In this document: positions 25,538-33,688 of the stretch, piece after piece
Layout of the letters: each line of letters begins with the position of its first letter
Position numbering within the stretch: the first letter of the stretch is position 1
Assembly (NCBI GenBank): GCA_034423015.1
Contig: DAOUJG010000015.1
Span: 1-64,000, forward strand
DNA: 64,000 nt
Direction of reading: 5' to 3'
Source: JAGWBJ01 sp034423015
GTDB lineage: Bacteria > Chloroflexota > Dehalococcoidia > Lucifugimonadales > JAGWBF01
The notes under the pieces: model-generated
Told to the model about the DNA's origin: nothing
What the model saw: the letters and a program-made list of their open reading frames with translations, nothing else
Databases searched by the model: none
Position numbers and translations under genes: made by a program

Positions 25538-27568
25538 CTAGCGACAGGGCTCCGCCGTGTTGAACATCAGGCCAACCTGGGTGCCGTTTATCGGCGTCCA
25601 GCCGCACACGGTCTCGGGATTGGATGCGTAGATGAGGTTGCGGAAAGCTATGGGGATGTTGACGTACTCGTCGTACATCAGCTTGGCCACCTGCTGGGCC
25701 AGGGCCTTCCGCGTTGTGGGGTTGGTGTCAGAGGCGTACTGGAGCCTCAGGTCCACGTACTTGTCGCTCCATATCCCGTCCACGGAGCCGCCCACATCCC
25801 TCCACAGTCCGTGGGTGCGTATCTTCTCGCCGAAGTTCCTGGCGGCGGGTATGACATGGACGCCCGAGGGGTTCTCGATCCCCTGCTCAGACAGAAGCTT
25901 TTCGTTGCCAACCACCAGCGGCCTGACTGCAGTCCAGTCGATGGGCACCAGCTCCGCGTCGATGCCGATGTTCTTGTAGTGGGTGACCGCAGCATCCTGC
26001 GCGTCCCTCATTTCCGGGGCTACGCCGAAGGAGAAGGCGTAGACGGTCATTTTCATGTTGGGGCAATGCTCGTCTATGAGCCTCCTGGCCTCCTCGGGGT
26101 CGTACCCGTAGGGCTGGAGGTCCGGCCGCCATCCCTCGTCGAAGGGGGTGAAGAAGGGGCTGGCCGAGAGGCTGTAGGTGCCCGGGGCATAAAGGGCCGA
26201 GGCGACCGCCTGCACGTCCACGGCCAGGTTCAGGGCCTTACGCACCTCCAGCTTGTTGGTGCAATGGGCCGGGTCTCGGCTCTGGTAGAAGTTGAGATAG
26301 AGGGAGTCCACCTGCTGGGGACCCCTGATATCCAGACCGGCGGCGCGTATCTCGTCCACGAAGACTCCGGAGCTCAAGGCCAGGTCTGCCTCTCCTGTCC
26401 GCACCTGGGCCACCCTGGGGGCATCCTCGGCAGTCAGTATGAACCTGAGCTCGTCGAACTTGGCCTTGAAGGCGGGGCTGTAGTAGCCGTCCCACTTCTC
26501 GAATCGAGTGAACGAACCGAGGCTACGGTCAACGAAGTCCCAAGGGCCGGTGCCAGGGGCGCCGGCGGACTCCCATCCCTGGGAGTTGCCGCCTGCCTCG
26601 TCCCACTTCCTCTTGGACGCTATGTACAAATCTGCCCCCGCCTTGGGGGCCAACTGGTCGTACAGGAATGGCTCGTCACTATTCAGGTTGATCCTCAGCT
26701 TGTCCGGGCCAACAACCTCCAGGCTGTCCAGCAGCTTGGCCCAGTTGTTGCAGTACAGGCAGGGCGACCCGACCGCCTCTTCGGTGGCCAGGAGTTCCAG
26801 CGAACCCTTGACGTCGTCGGATGTCAGGGTATCACCATCATGGAACGTGACACCCTCCTTGATGGTGAAGTCGTAGGTGCTGCCGTCTATCTGCTCCCAG
26901 CTCTTGGAGAGACCCCACAGGTTGGTAAACTGGTTGTCCACCGTCAGACCCAACAGATGGTCGGCGTAGTTGGCCGTGAGGGCAATCGCCGATAGGTTGC
27001 CAGAGAGATGTGGGGCGATCTCCTCCGCGTCGAAGGTGTTCAATGCGACGGTTAGCGTCCGCTTCTCCTCCATCGCGACGAAGGGCGTGGGCGTGGGCGC
27101 CGGCGTCGCCGTGGGCGGGATCGCCGCCACGGCCTGGGACACCGCATCCGTTACCGCCTTGTCTATCGCCATGGCCAGCTCTTCGGAGGTGATGCCGGAT
27201 TCTGCCCCCGCTACGGCGTCCGCCGTGGCCTGCTTGACCATCCTGTCGATCTCATCGGCAGAAACCCCCTCGGGGATCTCGATGCCCTGGATGGCCTCGT
27301 TCACCAGCATGCTGACGTCGTCAGCGGACACGCCCTCGGGGATCTCGATCCCGGCGACGGCCTCGTTGACCATCCCCGCGATTTCCTCAGCCGACACCGT
27401 GTCCCCGACGGCCTGTTCGACGGCGGACCGGACGGCCGACTCTACGTCGGCCGACGTTAAGCCAGGGGGTTGCGTTGGCGCCGGAGTCGGGTCTTCGCCG
27501 CAGGCGGCTCCCAGCACAAACAGGAGCACCATGGGGACCAGCAGGACCAGCAACCGTCGAGCCTTCAT
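25538..27568 (-). CDS. Peptide ABC transporter substrate-binding lipoprotein (SBP_bac_5)
   Basis: This 676-aa paralogue of the protein at 23579-25468 has a nearly identical signal peptide and lipobox (VLGAACGED, Cys 23). Its linker is longer, with about four 22-residue units between residues 38 and 125, including GIEIPEGVSADD and GIEIPEGVSADE. It ends in the same TATPAPTPTPF hinge before the family 5 domain, which includes TYDFTIKEGVTFHDGD. The two proteins differ most in the linker. The ATG at 27568 follows GGGGAGGG. It is divergent from oppB, so both arms of this transporter locus radiate from 27569-27888. Confidence 0.9.
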   Translation of the reverse strand: MKARRLLVLLVPMVLLFVLGAACGEDPTPAPTQPPGLTSADVESAVRSAVEQAVGDTVSAEEIAGMVNEAVAGIEIPEGVSADDVSMLVNEAIQGIEIPEGVSADEIDRMVKQATADAVAGAESGITSEELAMAIDKAVTDAVSQAVAAIPPTATPAPTPTPFVAMEEKRTLTVALNTFDAEEIAPHLSGNLSAIALTANYADHLLGLTVDNQFTNLWGLSKSWEQIDGSTYDFTIKEGVTFHDGDTLTSDDVKGSLELLATEEAVGSPCLYCNNWAKLLDSLEVVGPDKLRINLNSDEPFLYDQLAPKAGADLYIASKRKWDEAGGNSQGWESAGAPGTGPWDFVDRSLGSFTRFEKWDGYYSPAFKAKFDELRFILTAEDAPRVAQVRTGEADLALSSGVFVDEIRAAGLDIRGPQQVDSLYLNFYQSRDPAHCTNKLEVRKALNLAVDVQAVASALYAPGTYSLSASPFFTPFDEGWRPDLQPYGYDPEEARRLIDEHCPNMKMTVYAFSFGVAPEMRDAQDAAVTHYKNIGIDAELVPIDWTAVRPLVVGNEKLLSEQGIENPSGVHVIPAARNFGEKIRTHGLWRDVGGSVDGIWSDKYVDLRLQYASDTNPTTRKALAQQVAKLMYDEYVNIPIAFRNLIYASNPETVCGWTPINGTQVGLMFNTAEPCR

Positions 27569-27746
27569 TTAACCCTCCCCGCGCCAATAAGAACACTTGC
27601 CATTGGCTGGAATCAAGCCAATTCCGGGTGTCAATTTCTCATGCGGCCTCTTGTTTTGTCAAGAGGCGCGCCAGTGAAATACGTGGCGCGAATTGGCCCC
27701 ATTTCCCTCGGGATTTTCCGCATTCCGCCACGCCTGTCCGCAGGGG

Positions 27747-27776
27747 TTGACTTCCTCAAAAACGATACCTTATAAT
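27747..27776 (+). promoter_or_regulatory. Promoter of the oppB-oppC permease operon
   Basis: TTGACT (27747-27752) and a perfect TATAAT (27771-27776) are separated by 18 bp on the plus strand. The start near 27783 leaves a leader of about 105 bases. Candidate minus-strand -35 boxes (TTGACA at 27662-27657 and 27634-27629) lie in the same 27569-27888 gap, but neither has a convincing -10. Confidence 0.8.
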
Positions 27777-27888
27777 TCGCTAATTCTCCCAGACGGGCGA
27801 GCCGCAGCCCTCACCTCGACCCTTCTCTTTATTACTGCAGATTGCAGATGGAAGTGTGTCTACGTGGTAGGGCTGACAGGAGGCAACA

Positions 27889-28812
27889 GTGGGCAAATTC
27901 ATGGCCACCCGGCTTCTCCAGGCTGTCCTTACCCTGTGGGCGGTTTCCATAGTCATCTTCCTGATCCCCAGGGTGACGGGGAACGCCGCGGACGCCCTCC
28001 TGCCCGTCGAGGCGACGGCGGAGCAGAGAGAGATACTGATCGAGGACCTAGGCCTGAACCGGCCCCTCATCGTCCAGTACGGGACCTTCATGGTGGACAT
28101 GCTGAGCCTGGACTTCGGCACGTCCTTCCGCAACAAGCTCCCCGTCAGGGGAATGCTCGGCGAGCGGTTGGTCAACTCCTTCTACCTGGGCACCGCCTCC
28201 CTGGTGGTAGCCATAATCCTCGCCGTACCGCTGGGGACCATCGCGGCCCTGAACCGGGGCACCGTTCTGGACCGCTCGATAATGATGATACCCATTCTGG
28301 GGCAGTCGATGCCCTCCTTCTGGGCGGGGATCCTTCTGATTCTCCTGTTCAGCATATGGCTGGGTTGGCTGCCGGCCCAGTCCCACGACACGGGGGACTG
28401 GAAGGGCTACCTGATGCCCTCTATCAGTCTTGGATGGATCATCAGCGCGGGGGTGACGCGCCTGGTGAGGTCCAGCATGCTGGAGGTCCTGGGCTCGGAG
28501 TACGTCAAGCTGGCCAGGGCAAAGGGGGTCAGCGAGTGGTACGTGGTGTTCAAGCACGCGCTGCGCAACGCTCTGATCCCCGTGGTCACGTTCCTGGGGC
28601 TCACCTATGGCCTCATCCTGGGAGCGGCCATCGCCACGGAGACCGTCTTCTCGTGGCCGGGGATGGGCAGGCTGGCCTACGAGGCGGTGCTCTTCAGGGA
28701 CTTCCCCCTGCTCCAGGCGACCACCCTCGTTTGGGCTGGGTTGATCATCGCCATCAACCTTATCGTAGACCTGATGTACGGGATGCTGGACCCCCGCATC
28801 CGGGTAACATAG
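27889..28812 (+). CDS. Oligopeptide ABC transporter permease (OppB-type)
   Basis: This 307-aa membrane protein has about six transmembrane segments and the OppB/DppB layout. The N-terminal segment is LQAVLTLWAVSIVIFLIPRV, followed by a periplasmic stretch and the binding-protein-dependent permease domain. The EAA-type loop reads EYVKLARAKGVSEWYVVFKHALRNALIP. It ends with the typical DPRIRVT. It starts at GTG 27889 behind AGGAGG; ATG 27901 is an alternative. The oppC-type gene follows after 12 bases with its own GAGGAGGG site, so the two are co-transcribed. Confidence 0.93.
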   Translation: MGKFMATRLLQAVLTLWAVSIVIFLIPRVTGNAADALLPVEATAEQREILIEDLGLNRPLIVQYGTFMVDMLSLDFGTSFRNKLPVRGMLGERLVNSFYLGTASLVVAIILAVPLGTIAALNRGTVLDRSIMMIPILGQSMPSFWAGILLILLFSIWLGWLPAQSHDTGDWKGYLMPSISLGWIISAGVTRLVRSSMLEVLGSEYVKLARAKGVSEWYVVFKHALRNALIPVVTFLGLTYGLILGAAIATETVFSWPGMGRLAYEAVLFRDFPLLQATTLVWAGLIIAINLIVDLMYGMLDPRIRVT

Positions 28813-28824
28813 GCGAGGAGGGTC

Positions 28825-30234
28825 ATGCAGCTGCAAGCCGGCGCCGTAGCTAGAGCGTCCCAAGCGGGCTTACGCCAGTTCAAAGGGGTCTTCCGGGGGG
28901 CTCCCGTCATACCCGTTGCCATCGTGTTCGTGCTGGCGATCACCTCGATCTTCGGCAACGCCTTCGTAAATCTGCTGCCCACCAAGGTGGACAACTGCCC
29001 CGCCGACGCCTGCCTGAAGAACCCAGACAACTACAACCCCGAGGCCGGCAACCTGGGCGAGAAGCACTACCCACCCATCGGCATCAAGGGGGTGGTACGA
29101 GGGGCCACCGGGGAGACTCTGTTCATCGTCCCCACCGAGGGGTTCGGCGAAGACCTGAACAACGAGATCCTATCGCCCTCGTTCCTGGCCCAGTTCGAGG
29201 CCCAGGGTGTCACCCTTCCCGAGGAGACCACGGTCAACGCCGCGGCGCCGGACCTGGAGTGGCTACTGGAGGGGACCAAATACGTGGCCAAGGGAGAGAG
29301 CGCCGGGTTCAGCCTCGCGCTGGCGGACTACCCGGACGTTTGGCCGGCACTCAGCGCCGGCACCATACCGCAGGACATCCTGGACGAGTTCGAGGCGAAC
29401 GGCATCCAGGTACCTGCCGACGCCGAGCTCGTCACCGTCTTCCCCGGATTCGAGTGGACCATCGAGAATACGCCCTACAAGATCCAGGCCGCCGCCGGAG
29501 AAGTGACCGTGGAGGCCCGCCAGATCAGGGTGGCCATCGCCGAGATCCGGGGAGGCGTCCACCACATCCTGGGGACCGACCGGCTGGGACGGGATGTGAT
29601 GTCCCGGCTGATAATGGGCGGGCGGAAGTCCCTCACCATCGCGGCCATATCCATTCTCATCAGCAGCGCCCTGGGCACGACCCTGGGGCTCATCGCCGGC
29701 TACTACGGACGCTACATAGATGCCCTGCTCATGCGTCTGGTGGACCTGTCCCTGGCATTCCCCGCCATCCTTCTCGCGCTGGTGTTCGCCGTGGCCTTCG
29801 GCCCCAACGAGTGGTGGGTGGTGGTGGTCCTGGTGATGATACGTTGGGCCCACTTCGCCCGCCTGGCCCGGGGTGAGACCCTGGCGCTGAAGGAGCGGGA
29901 CTTCGTGGCCCTTGCCAGGGTGGCCGGAGCGCCCGTCTGGAGGATCATCGGCATCCACATCTTCCCCAACCTGGTGAACTCCATCGTGGTGCTGGCCACC
30001 CTGCACATCGGCTCGGCCATCATCGTGGAGGCGACTCTCAGCTTCCTCGGCGCCGGGGTGCCGCCGCCCATTCCCACCTGGGGTGAGATGATCGCCGGTG
30101 ACCGGCAGTTCGTGCGCACCGCCTGGTGGGTGTCGGTATCGGCAGGTGTAGCCATCGCCCTCACGGTGCTCTCCTTCAACCTCCTGGGAGACTGGCTCCG
30201 GGACCGGCTGGACCCGGGTCTCCGTACCCTGTAG
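28825..30234 (+). CDS. Oligopeptide ABC transporter permease (OppC-type) with a large periplasmic insertion
   Basis: This 469-aa permease is far longer than the usual about 300 aa. The first transmembrane segment (about 28-50) is followed by about 195 extra residues before the conserved HILGTDRLGRDVMSRL (247-262), which normally follows closely. The insertion contains an internal duplication: residues about 117-156 (FLAQFEAQGVTLPEE...LEWLLEGTKY) and about 182-222 (ILDEFEANGIQVPAD...FEWTIENTPY). Topology puts it outside the membrane, where it could contact the lipoproteins. The permease core has the EAA loop RDFVALARVAGAPVWRIIGIHIFPN. It ends in DRLDPGLRTL, followed by a strong terminator. Confidence 0.9.
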   Translation: MQLQAGAVARASQAGLRQFKGVFRGAPVIPVAIVFVLAITSIFGNAFVNLLPTKVDNCPADACLKNPDNYNPEAGNLGEKHYPPIGIKGVVRGATGETLFIVPTEGFGEDLNNEILSPSFLAQFEAQGVTLPEETTVNAAAPDLEWLLEGTKYVAKGESAGFSLALADYPDVWPALSAGTIPQDILDEFEANGIQVPADAELVTVFPGFEWTIENTPYKIQAAAGEVTVEARQIRVAIAEIRGGVHHILGTDRLGRDVMSRLIMGGRKSLTIAAISILISSALGTTLGLIAGYYGRYIDALLMRLVDLSLAFPAILLALVFAVAFGPNEWWVVVVLVMIRWAHFARLARGETLALKERDFVALARVAGAPVWRIIGIHIFPNLVNSIVVLATLHIGSAIIVEATLSFLGAGVPPPIPTWGEMIAGDRQFVRTAWWVSVSAGVAIALTVLSFNLLGDWLRDRLDPGLRTL

Positions 30235-30250
30235 ACAAGGCCCATCGACC

Positions 30251-30295
30251 ACAAGCCCTTCCCCCGGAGCCTGGGGGAAGGGCTTGTGTCGTTTT
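30251..30295 (+). terminator. Rho-independent terminator of the permease operon
   Basis: A perfect 15-bp stem (30251-30265 with 30273-30287) around a 7-base loop is followed by gtcgtttt. It lies 16 bases beyond the oppC-type stop. Confidence 0.9.
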
Positions 30296-30369
30296 GAGCC
30301 CGCGTACATCCAACCCACCGGCCGTAGGCCTCCCAGCCCCCTTCCCACCTGTCCGCATGCGGTGAGCAC

Positions 30370-30495
30370 ATGACGCCAGACCCCGAGAGCGCATACCGGC
30401 AGTCCATCGTCATCGACGGCTACGACGCTGAGAGCATCGGCACGGTGCTGGGAGGCAACTGGCTGCGGCCGTTCCAGAGGGTCTGGGACGAGTAG
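30370..30495 (+). pseudogene. Remnant of a membrane-dipeptidase (peptidase M19)-like gene
   Basis: This 41-codon frame, found by eye, joins the beginning and the end of an M19 dipeptidase. MTPDPESAYRQSIVIDGY resembles the N-terminal 'xxVIDGL' strand of the family. It is followed at once by DAESIGTVLGGNWLRPFQRVW, which resembles the C-terminal 'ILGGNWLRxFxxVW' end. All metal-binding residues are missing. There is no clear ribosome site. I infer a large in-frame internal deletion. With the terminator at 30251-30295, this fills the 30235-30544 gap; nothing else is visible there. Confidence 0.5.
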
Positions 30496-30544
30496 AGGCC
30501 CGCCTCCGGTTCCATCCACGGCGGCGGCATGGTAGCATGGGCGA

Positions 30545-31645
30545 ATGGACCGCCCCACCGTAATCGTCTGCGTAGACGGGCTCGACCCGCGGTACCTGGA
30601 GACGTGCGACACCCCCAACCTGCGCCGCCTCTCCCAGGACGGTTTTCTCCACGAGGGCAAGTCCATGATGCCGTCGGTCACCAACGTGAACAACGTGTCG
30701 CTGCTGACCGCCGTCTATCCTGAGGACCACGGCATCTGCACCAACTACCTTTGGGACCGAAGCAGGGGAGAAGGGTCCTACATGGAGTCCGGCGAGTACG
30801 TCCGGAGGGAGACGATCTTCCAACGGGCAGCCCGGCTGGGGAAGAGGTCGGTCCTGGCCACCTCCAAGGACAAGCTGCGCACCCTGCTGGGAAGAGGCGC
30901 CACCGAGGCCCTGTCCTCTGAGCGCCCCCCGGCATGGGCGGTGGAGGCCGTCGGGCCTCCACCGCCCATCTACTCCCTGGAGGTCAACGGCTGGACCATC
31001 AGGGCCGCCGGCCACGCCATGTCCCACCACGAGGCGGACCTGGTCTACATCACCACCACTGACTACGCCATGCACACGTACGCCCCGGACCATCCCCGGT
31101 CCCAGGAGCACCTGTCGGTGGTGGACGGGGCCATCGGGGAGCTGGTCGCGGCCCACCCGGAGGTTACCCTGCTGCTGACGGCGGACCACGGCATGTCCGC
31201 CAAGACCCGCATGGTAGACGTGGGGGCCGCCCTGGAGAGCTACGGGATACGGTCCAACCCGGCGCCGATAATAAAGGACCGGTACGTGGTCCACCATTCC
31301 AACCTGGGCGGCTGCATCTACGTGTACCTGGAGACCTCGCGCCGAGACGAAGCCATCCGGATACTCAACGAGACCCCCGGGGTGGATGGCGCCCTGTCCA
31401 GCGAAGAGGCCTCGGCCAGGTTCCACCTTCCCCAGGACCGGATAGGGGACGTGGTCGTGCTGGGAGATGCCGTCACCGTCTTCGGCGACCCCAACGAGGT
31501 GGAGCTTCCCGTGGGCCTCCGCTCCCACGGCTCCACCCACGAGACGGCCATCCCCATCCTCGGGTACAATGGCGACTTCTCGTGCTTCTCCTTCGACACC
31601 AACCGGGACGTGGGGCGCTACGTCTTCGAGCGGGCCCTAGCGTAG
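30545..31645 (+). CDS. Alkaline-phosphatase-superfamily hydrolase, phosphonoacetate-hydrolase-like
   Basis: This 366-aa protein has the alkaline phosphatase superfamily core. VIVCVDGLDPRYLE holds the first metal Asp, and MMPSVTNVNNVSLLTAVYP holds the Thr nucleophile in a TNxNN context characteristic of phosphonoacetate hydrolase. DYAMHTYAPDH, LLLTADHGMSAKT and SHGSTHE hold the remaining metal ligands. Phosphonoacetate hydrolase cleaves phosphonoacetate to acetate and phosphate. The match to that subfamily is by motif only; related nucleotide pyrophosphatases remain possible. The ATG at 30545 has only a weak ribosome site. The dehydroquinase-like gene follows 58 bases later. Confidence 0.78.
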   Translation: MDRPTVIVCVDGLDPRYLETCDTPNLRRLSQDGFLHEGKSMMPSVTNVNNVSLLTAVYPEDHGICTNYLWDRSRGEGSYMESGEYVRRETIFQRAARLGKRSVLATSKDKLRTLLGRGATEALSSERPPAWAVEAVGPPPPIYSLEVNGWTIRAAGHAMSHHEADLVYITTTDYAMHTYAPDHPRSQEHLSVVDGAIGELVAAHPEVTLLLTADHGMSAKTRMVDVGAALESYGIRSNPAPIIKDRYVVHHSNLGGCIYVYLETSRRDEAIRILNETPGVDGALSSEEASARFHLPQDRIGDVVVLGDAVTVFGDPNEVELPVGLRSHGSTHETAIPILGYNGDFSCFSFDTNRDVGRYVFERALA

Positions 31646-31703
31646 ACGCCCTTTCCCAATCCGGACTCACGAGACCCCAAACATCAAGCGAGGAGGCGGA
31701 CCC

Positions 31704-32132
31704 ATGACCAAGGTGCTGGTTATCCAGGGCGCCGGCATGAACATGCGCGGCAAGGCCCAGGTGGAGATATTCGGACCGTCGTCGTTGGACCAGATCAACG
31801 AGCAGATCCGCGGTTACGCCAGGGACCTGGGCATCGACCTGGAGATGTTCCACTCCAACATCGAAGGGGAGGTGGCCAACGCCCTCTACGACGCCCACGA
31901 CGGCGACGTGGACGCGGCCGTCATCAACCCCGCGGGCTACACGGGCACCACGGGCCCCCTGCGCACGGCCATCACCCAGGTGCGCTTCCCGGTCTTCGAG
32001 GTCCACGTCTCCAACCCCGCGGCCCGCGGCGGCGTCTCGACCATCCAGCCCGTGTGCAAGGGCTCGGTGTGGGGGTTCGGGGTCTACGGCTACTACCTGG
32101 CGCTGGAGGGCGTCAAGTCCCTGGCCGGCTAG
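31704..32132 (+). CDS. Type II 3-dehydroquinase-like protein with altered active site
   Basis: This 142-aa protein aligns along its whole length with type II 3-dehydroquinate dehydratases (AroQ). VLVIQGAGMNMRG lies in place of VLNGPNLNLLG, HSNIEGEVANALYDAHD matches QSNHEGELVDWI, and AAVINPAGYTGTT, FEVHVSNPAARGG and VYGYYLALEGV match the rest. The catalytic Tyr position is Phe (EIFG), the His of the NPGAYTHTS motif is Gly (YTGTT), and the GxRxP Arg is lost. Normal dehydratase activity is therefore doubtful. GAGGCGGA precedes ATG 31704. A specialised lyase or binding protein is likely. Confidence 0.75.
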   Translation: MTKVLVIQGAGMNMRGKAQVEIFGPSSLDQINEQIRGYARDLGIDLEMFHSNIEGEVANALYDAHDGDVDAAVINPAGYTGTTGPLRTAITQVRFPVFEVHVSNPAARGGVSTIQPVCKGSVWGFGVYGYYLALEGVKSLAG

Positions 32133-32186
32133 GAGCAAGGTGAGGCGAGGCTCCGCCTTCCTACCGGCATAGTGCGGTGAGCCCCC

Positions 32187-33548
32187 TCAGGCCAGGGTCA
32201 GGATGGACGTCAGCTCGGCGATGTCCTCCACGTCTTCCAGCCGGTCGATCAGGGCCACCAGCCTGTCGGCGCCTTGGGGGTCCAGCTTCCCGGTGTGGCC
32301 CCATCCGCGCCGGAACTTGGTCATGGCCTCCTCCTCGGTGAGGGGGCTCTCCGGACTGCCCTTCAGGGCCTGGAGCTCCTCGTGGATGGCGCCGTTGCTG
32401 GTGTAGACGTCCAGGTACAGGGGTACCATGGCCTGGGGGTCGTCGTTGTCCGGGTCCTTGACCACCTCGACCCGGGATGCCAGGTCGTAGATGGCGTCGT
32501 TGGCGAGGGCCTCTGCCTCGAAGTGGCTGATCCAGACGTCGCCGTAGAGCAGGGCGACCGCGACGCAGTACTGCAGGCAGAGCCGCGCGCTCTGGGGCGT
32601 CATCTTGCCCTTGACGGCGGGACGGCCCACCAGGCGCATGCTCAGCTCGGGCACGGTTACCTTGACCGCCTTCACGTCCGCCGGGTCCAGCCTGTGCTCG
32701 GCGCGGACTTTGAGGGCGGCTTCTACTCCTCCGTTGGCCAGGCGTCCCGTGCAGTAGGGCTTGTAGGCCAGGTGCTCGATCTCGAAGGTGCTCCCCAGGC
32801 CATCCAGGGGCCGCTCCGCATCGTAGTCGCCGCCCTCGAACAGGCGATAATACCCGTAGAGGCCCTCCAGCAGGCCCCTGGGCCCCGTCATGCCCTCGGC
32901 GGCCAGGTTGGTGGCGACGACCGCGGAACGTGCAGCGAAGGCAGGTTGCATGGTGTTCACCAGCACCCCCTCGGAGTGGGACTGGAGGGTGCCCGAAATC
33001 TGCGAGTACATCACCCCCAGGGCGTCCAGGGTCCGCTCCCGGTCCAACCCCGCCAGTCGGGACCCGCCGTACACGGCCCCGAAGGCGCCGCAGGTGGCCG
33101 GCCGGTAGAACACCAGCCCCCGCTTGCACCCCCAGCCCACCCGGCAGGCCAGGTCCACCCCCATGGCCATGGCGGCCAGGAACTCCTTGCCGGAGACGCC
33201 GCCGGTCTGCTCGGCCACGGCCAGGGTGGCCGCCGTGATGGAGGACATGGGATGGATGCCCGCGGGGTGTATGCAGTCGAACTCCTTGCTGTGGACCAGG
33301 GTGCCGTTCATCAGGGCCGCGCTGGGAGCCGGGACCTTCTTCCCGGAGAACCAGGGGGTGCTCTCCGGCTCGCCTCCCCACTTATGGACGGTCCGGCCGA
33401 CCACCTGTGCCTCGGGGGACGTGAACGCGGCTGCACAGACGCCGAAGGTGTCCAGGAGGAACCGTTTCGTCGCGTCCACCGCCCGTTCGTTGAGGTCCTT
33501 GTACTCCAGGTCCACGGTGCCCCTCAGCAGGCGCTCTATCAAGTCCAT
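32187..33548 (-). CDS. MmgE/PrpD family protein
   Basis: This 453-aa protein belongs to the MmgE/PrpD family (2-methylcitrate dehydratase and cis-aconitate decarboxylase relatives). It shows the N-terminal helical domain with AVDATKRFLLDTFGVCAAAF, the FSGKKVPAPSAALMNGTLVHSKEFDC motif, HPMSSITAATLAVAEQTGG, YKPYCTGRLANGG (active-site region), and the C-terminal KFRRGWGHTGKLD. It should dehydrate or decarboxylate a tricarboxylate-like substrate; which one is not readable. It is transcribed alone from the promoter at 33588-33616 and converges with the dehydroquinase-like gene. Confidence 0.87.
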   Translation of the reverse strand: MDLIERLLRGTVDLEYKDLNERAVDATKRFLLDTFGVCAAAFTSPEAQVVGRTVHKWGGEPESTPWFSGKKVPAPSAALMNGTLVHSKEFDCIHPAGIHPMSSITAATLAVAEQTGGVSGKEFLAAMAMGVDLACRVGWGCKRGLVFYRPATCGAFGAVYGGSRLAGLDRERTLDALGVMYSQISGTLQSHSEGVLVNTMQPAFAARSAVVATNLAAEGMTGPRGLLEGLYGYYRLFEGGDYDAERPLDGLGSTFEIEHLAYKPYCTGRLANGGVEAALKVRAEHRLDPADVKAVKVTVPELSMRLVGRPAVKGKMTPQSARLCLQYCVAVALLYGDVWISHFEAEALANDAIYDLASRVEVVKDPDNDDPQAMVPLYLDVYTSNGAIHEELQALKGSPESPLTEEEAMTKFRRGWGHTGKLDPQGADRLVALIDRLEDVEDIAELTSILTLA

Positions 33549-33587
33549 GCCTTTACCGCCATCCTTCCTAGCCTCATTGCTGGTGGG

Positions 33588-33616
33588 AGTGTAAGTCCGG
33601 CGGCATCGGGTGTCAA
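33588..33616 (-). promoter_or_regulatory. Promoter of the MmgE/PrpD gene
   Basis: Minus strand: TTGACA (33616-33611), 17-bp spacer, TACACT (33593-33588), about 33 bases upstream of the ATG at 33548. A plus-strand TATAAT at 33652-33657, without a clear -35, may serve the divergent aldo/keto reductase gene. Confidence 0.75.
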
Positions 33617-33688
33617 CGTCGAAGCCGGGACCGGGCGGCTACCTCAGGGTGTATAATCTGCCATGACGACGTCCGGTCGGGAGCGGGG

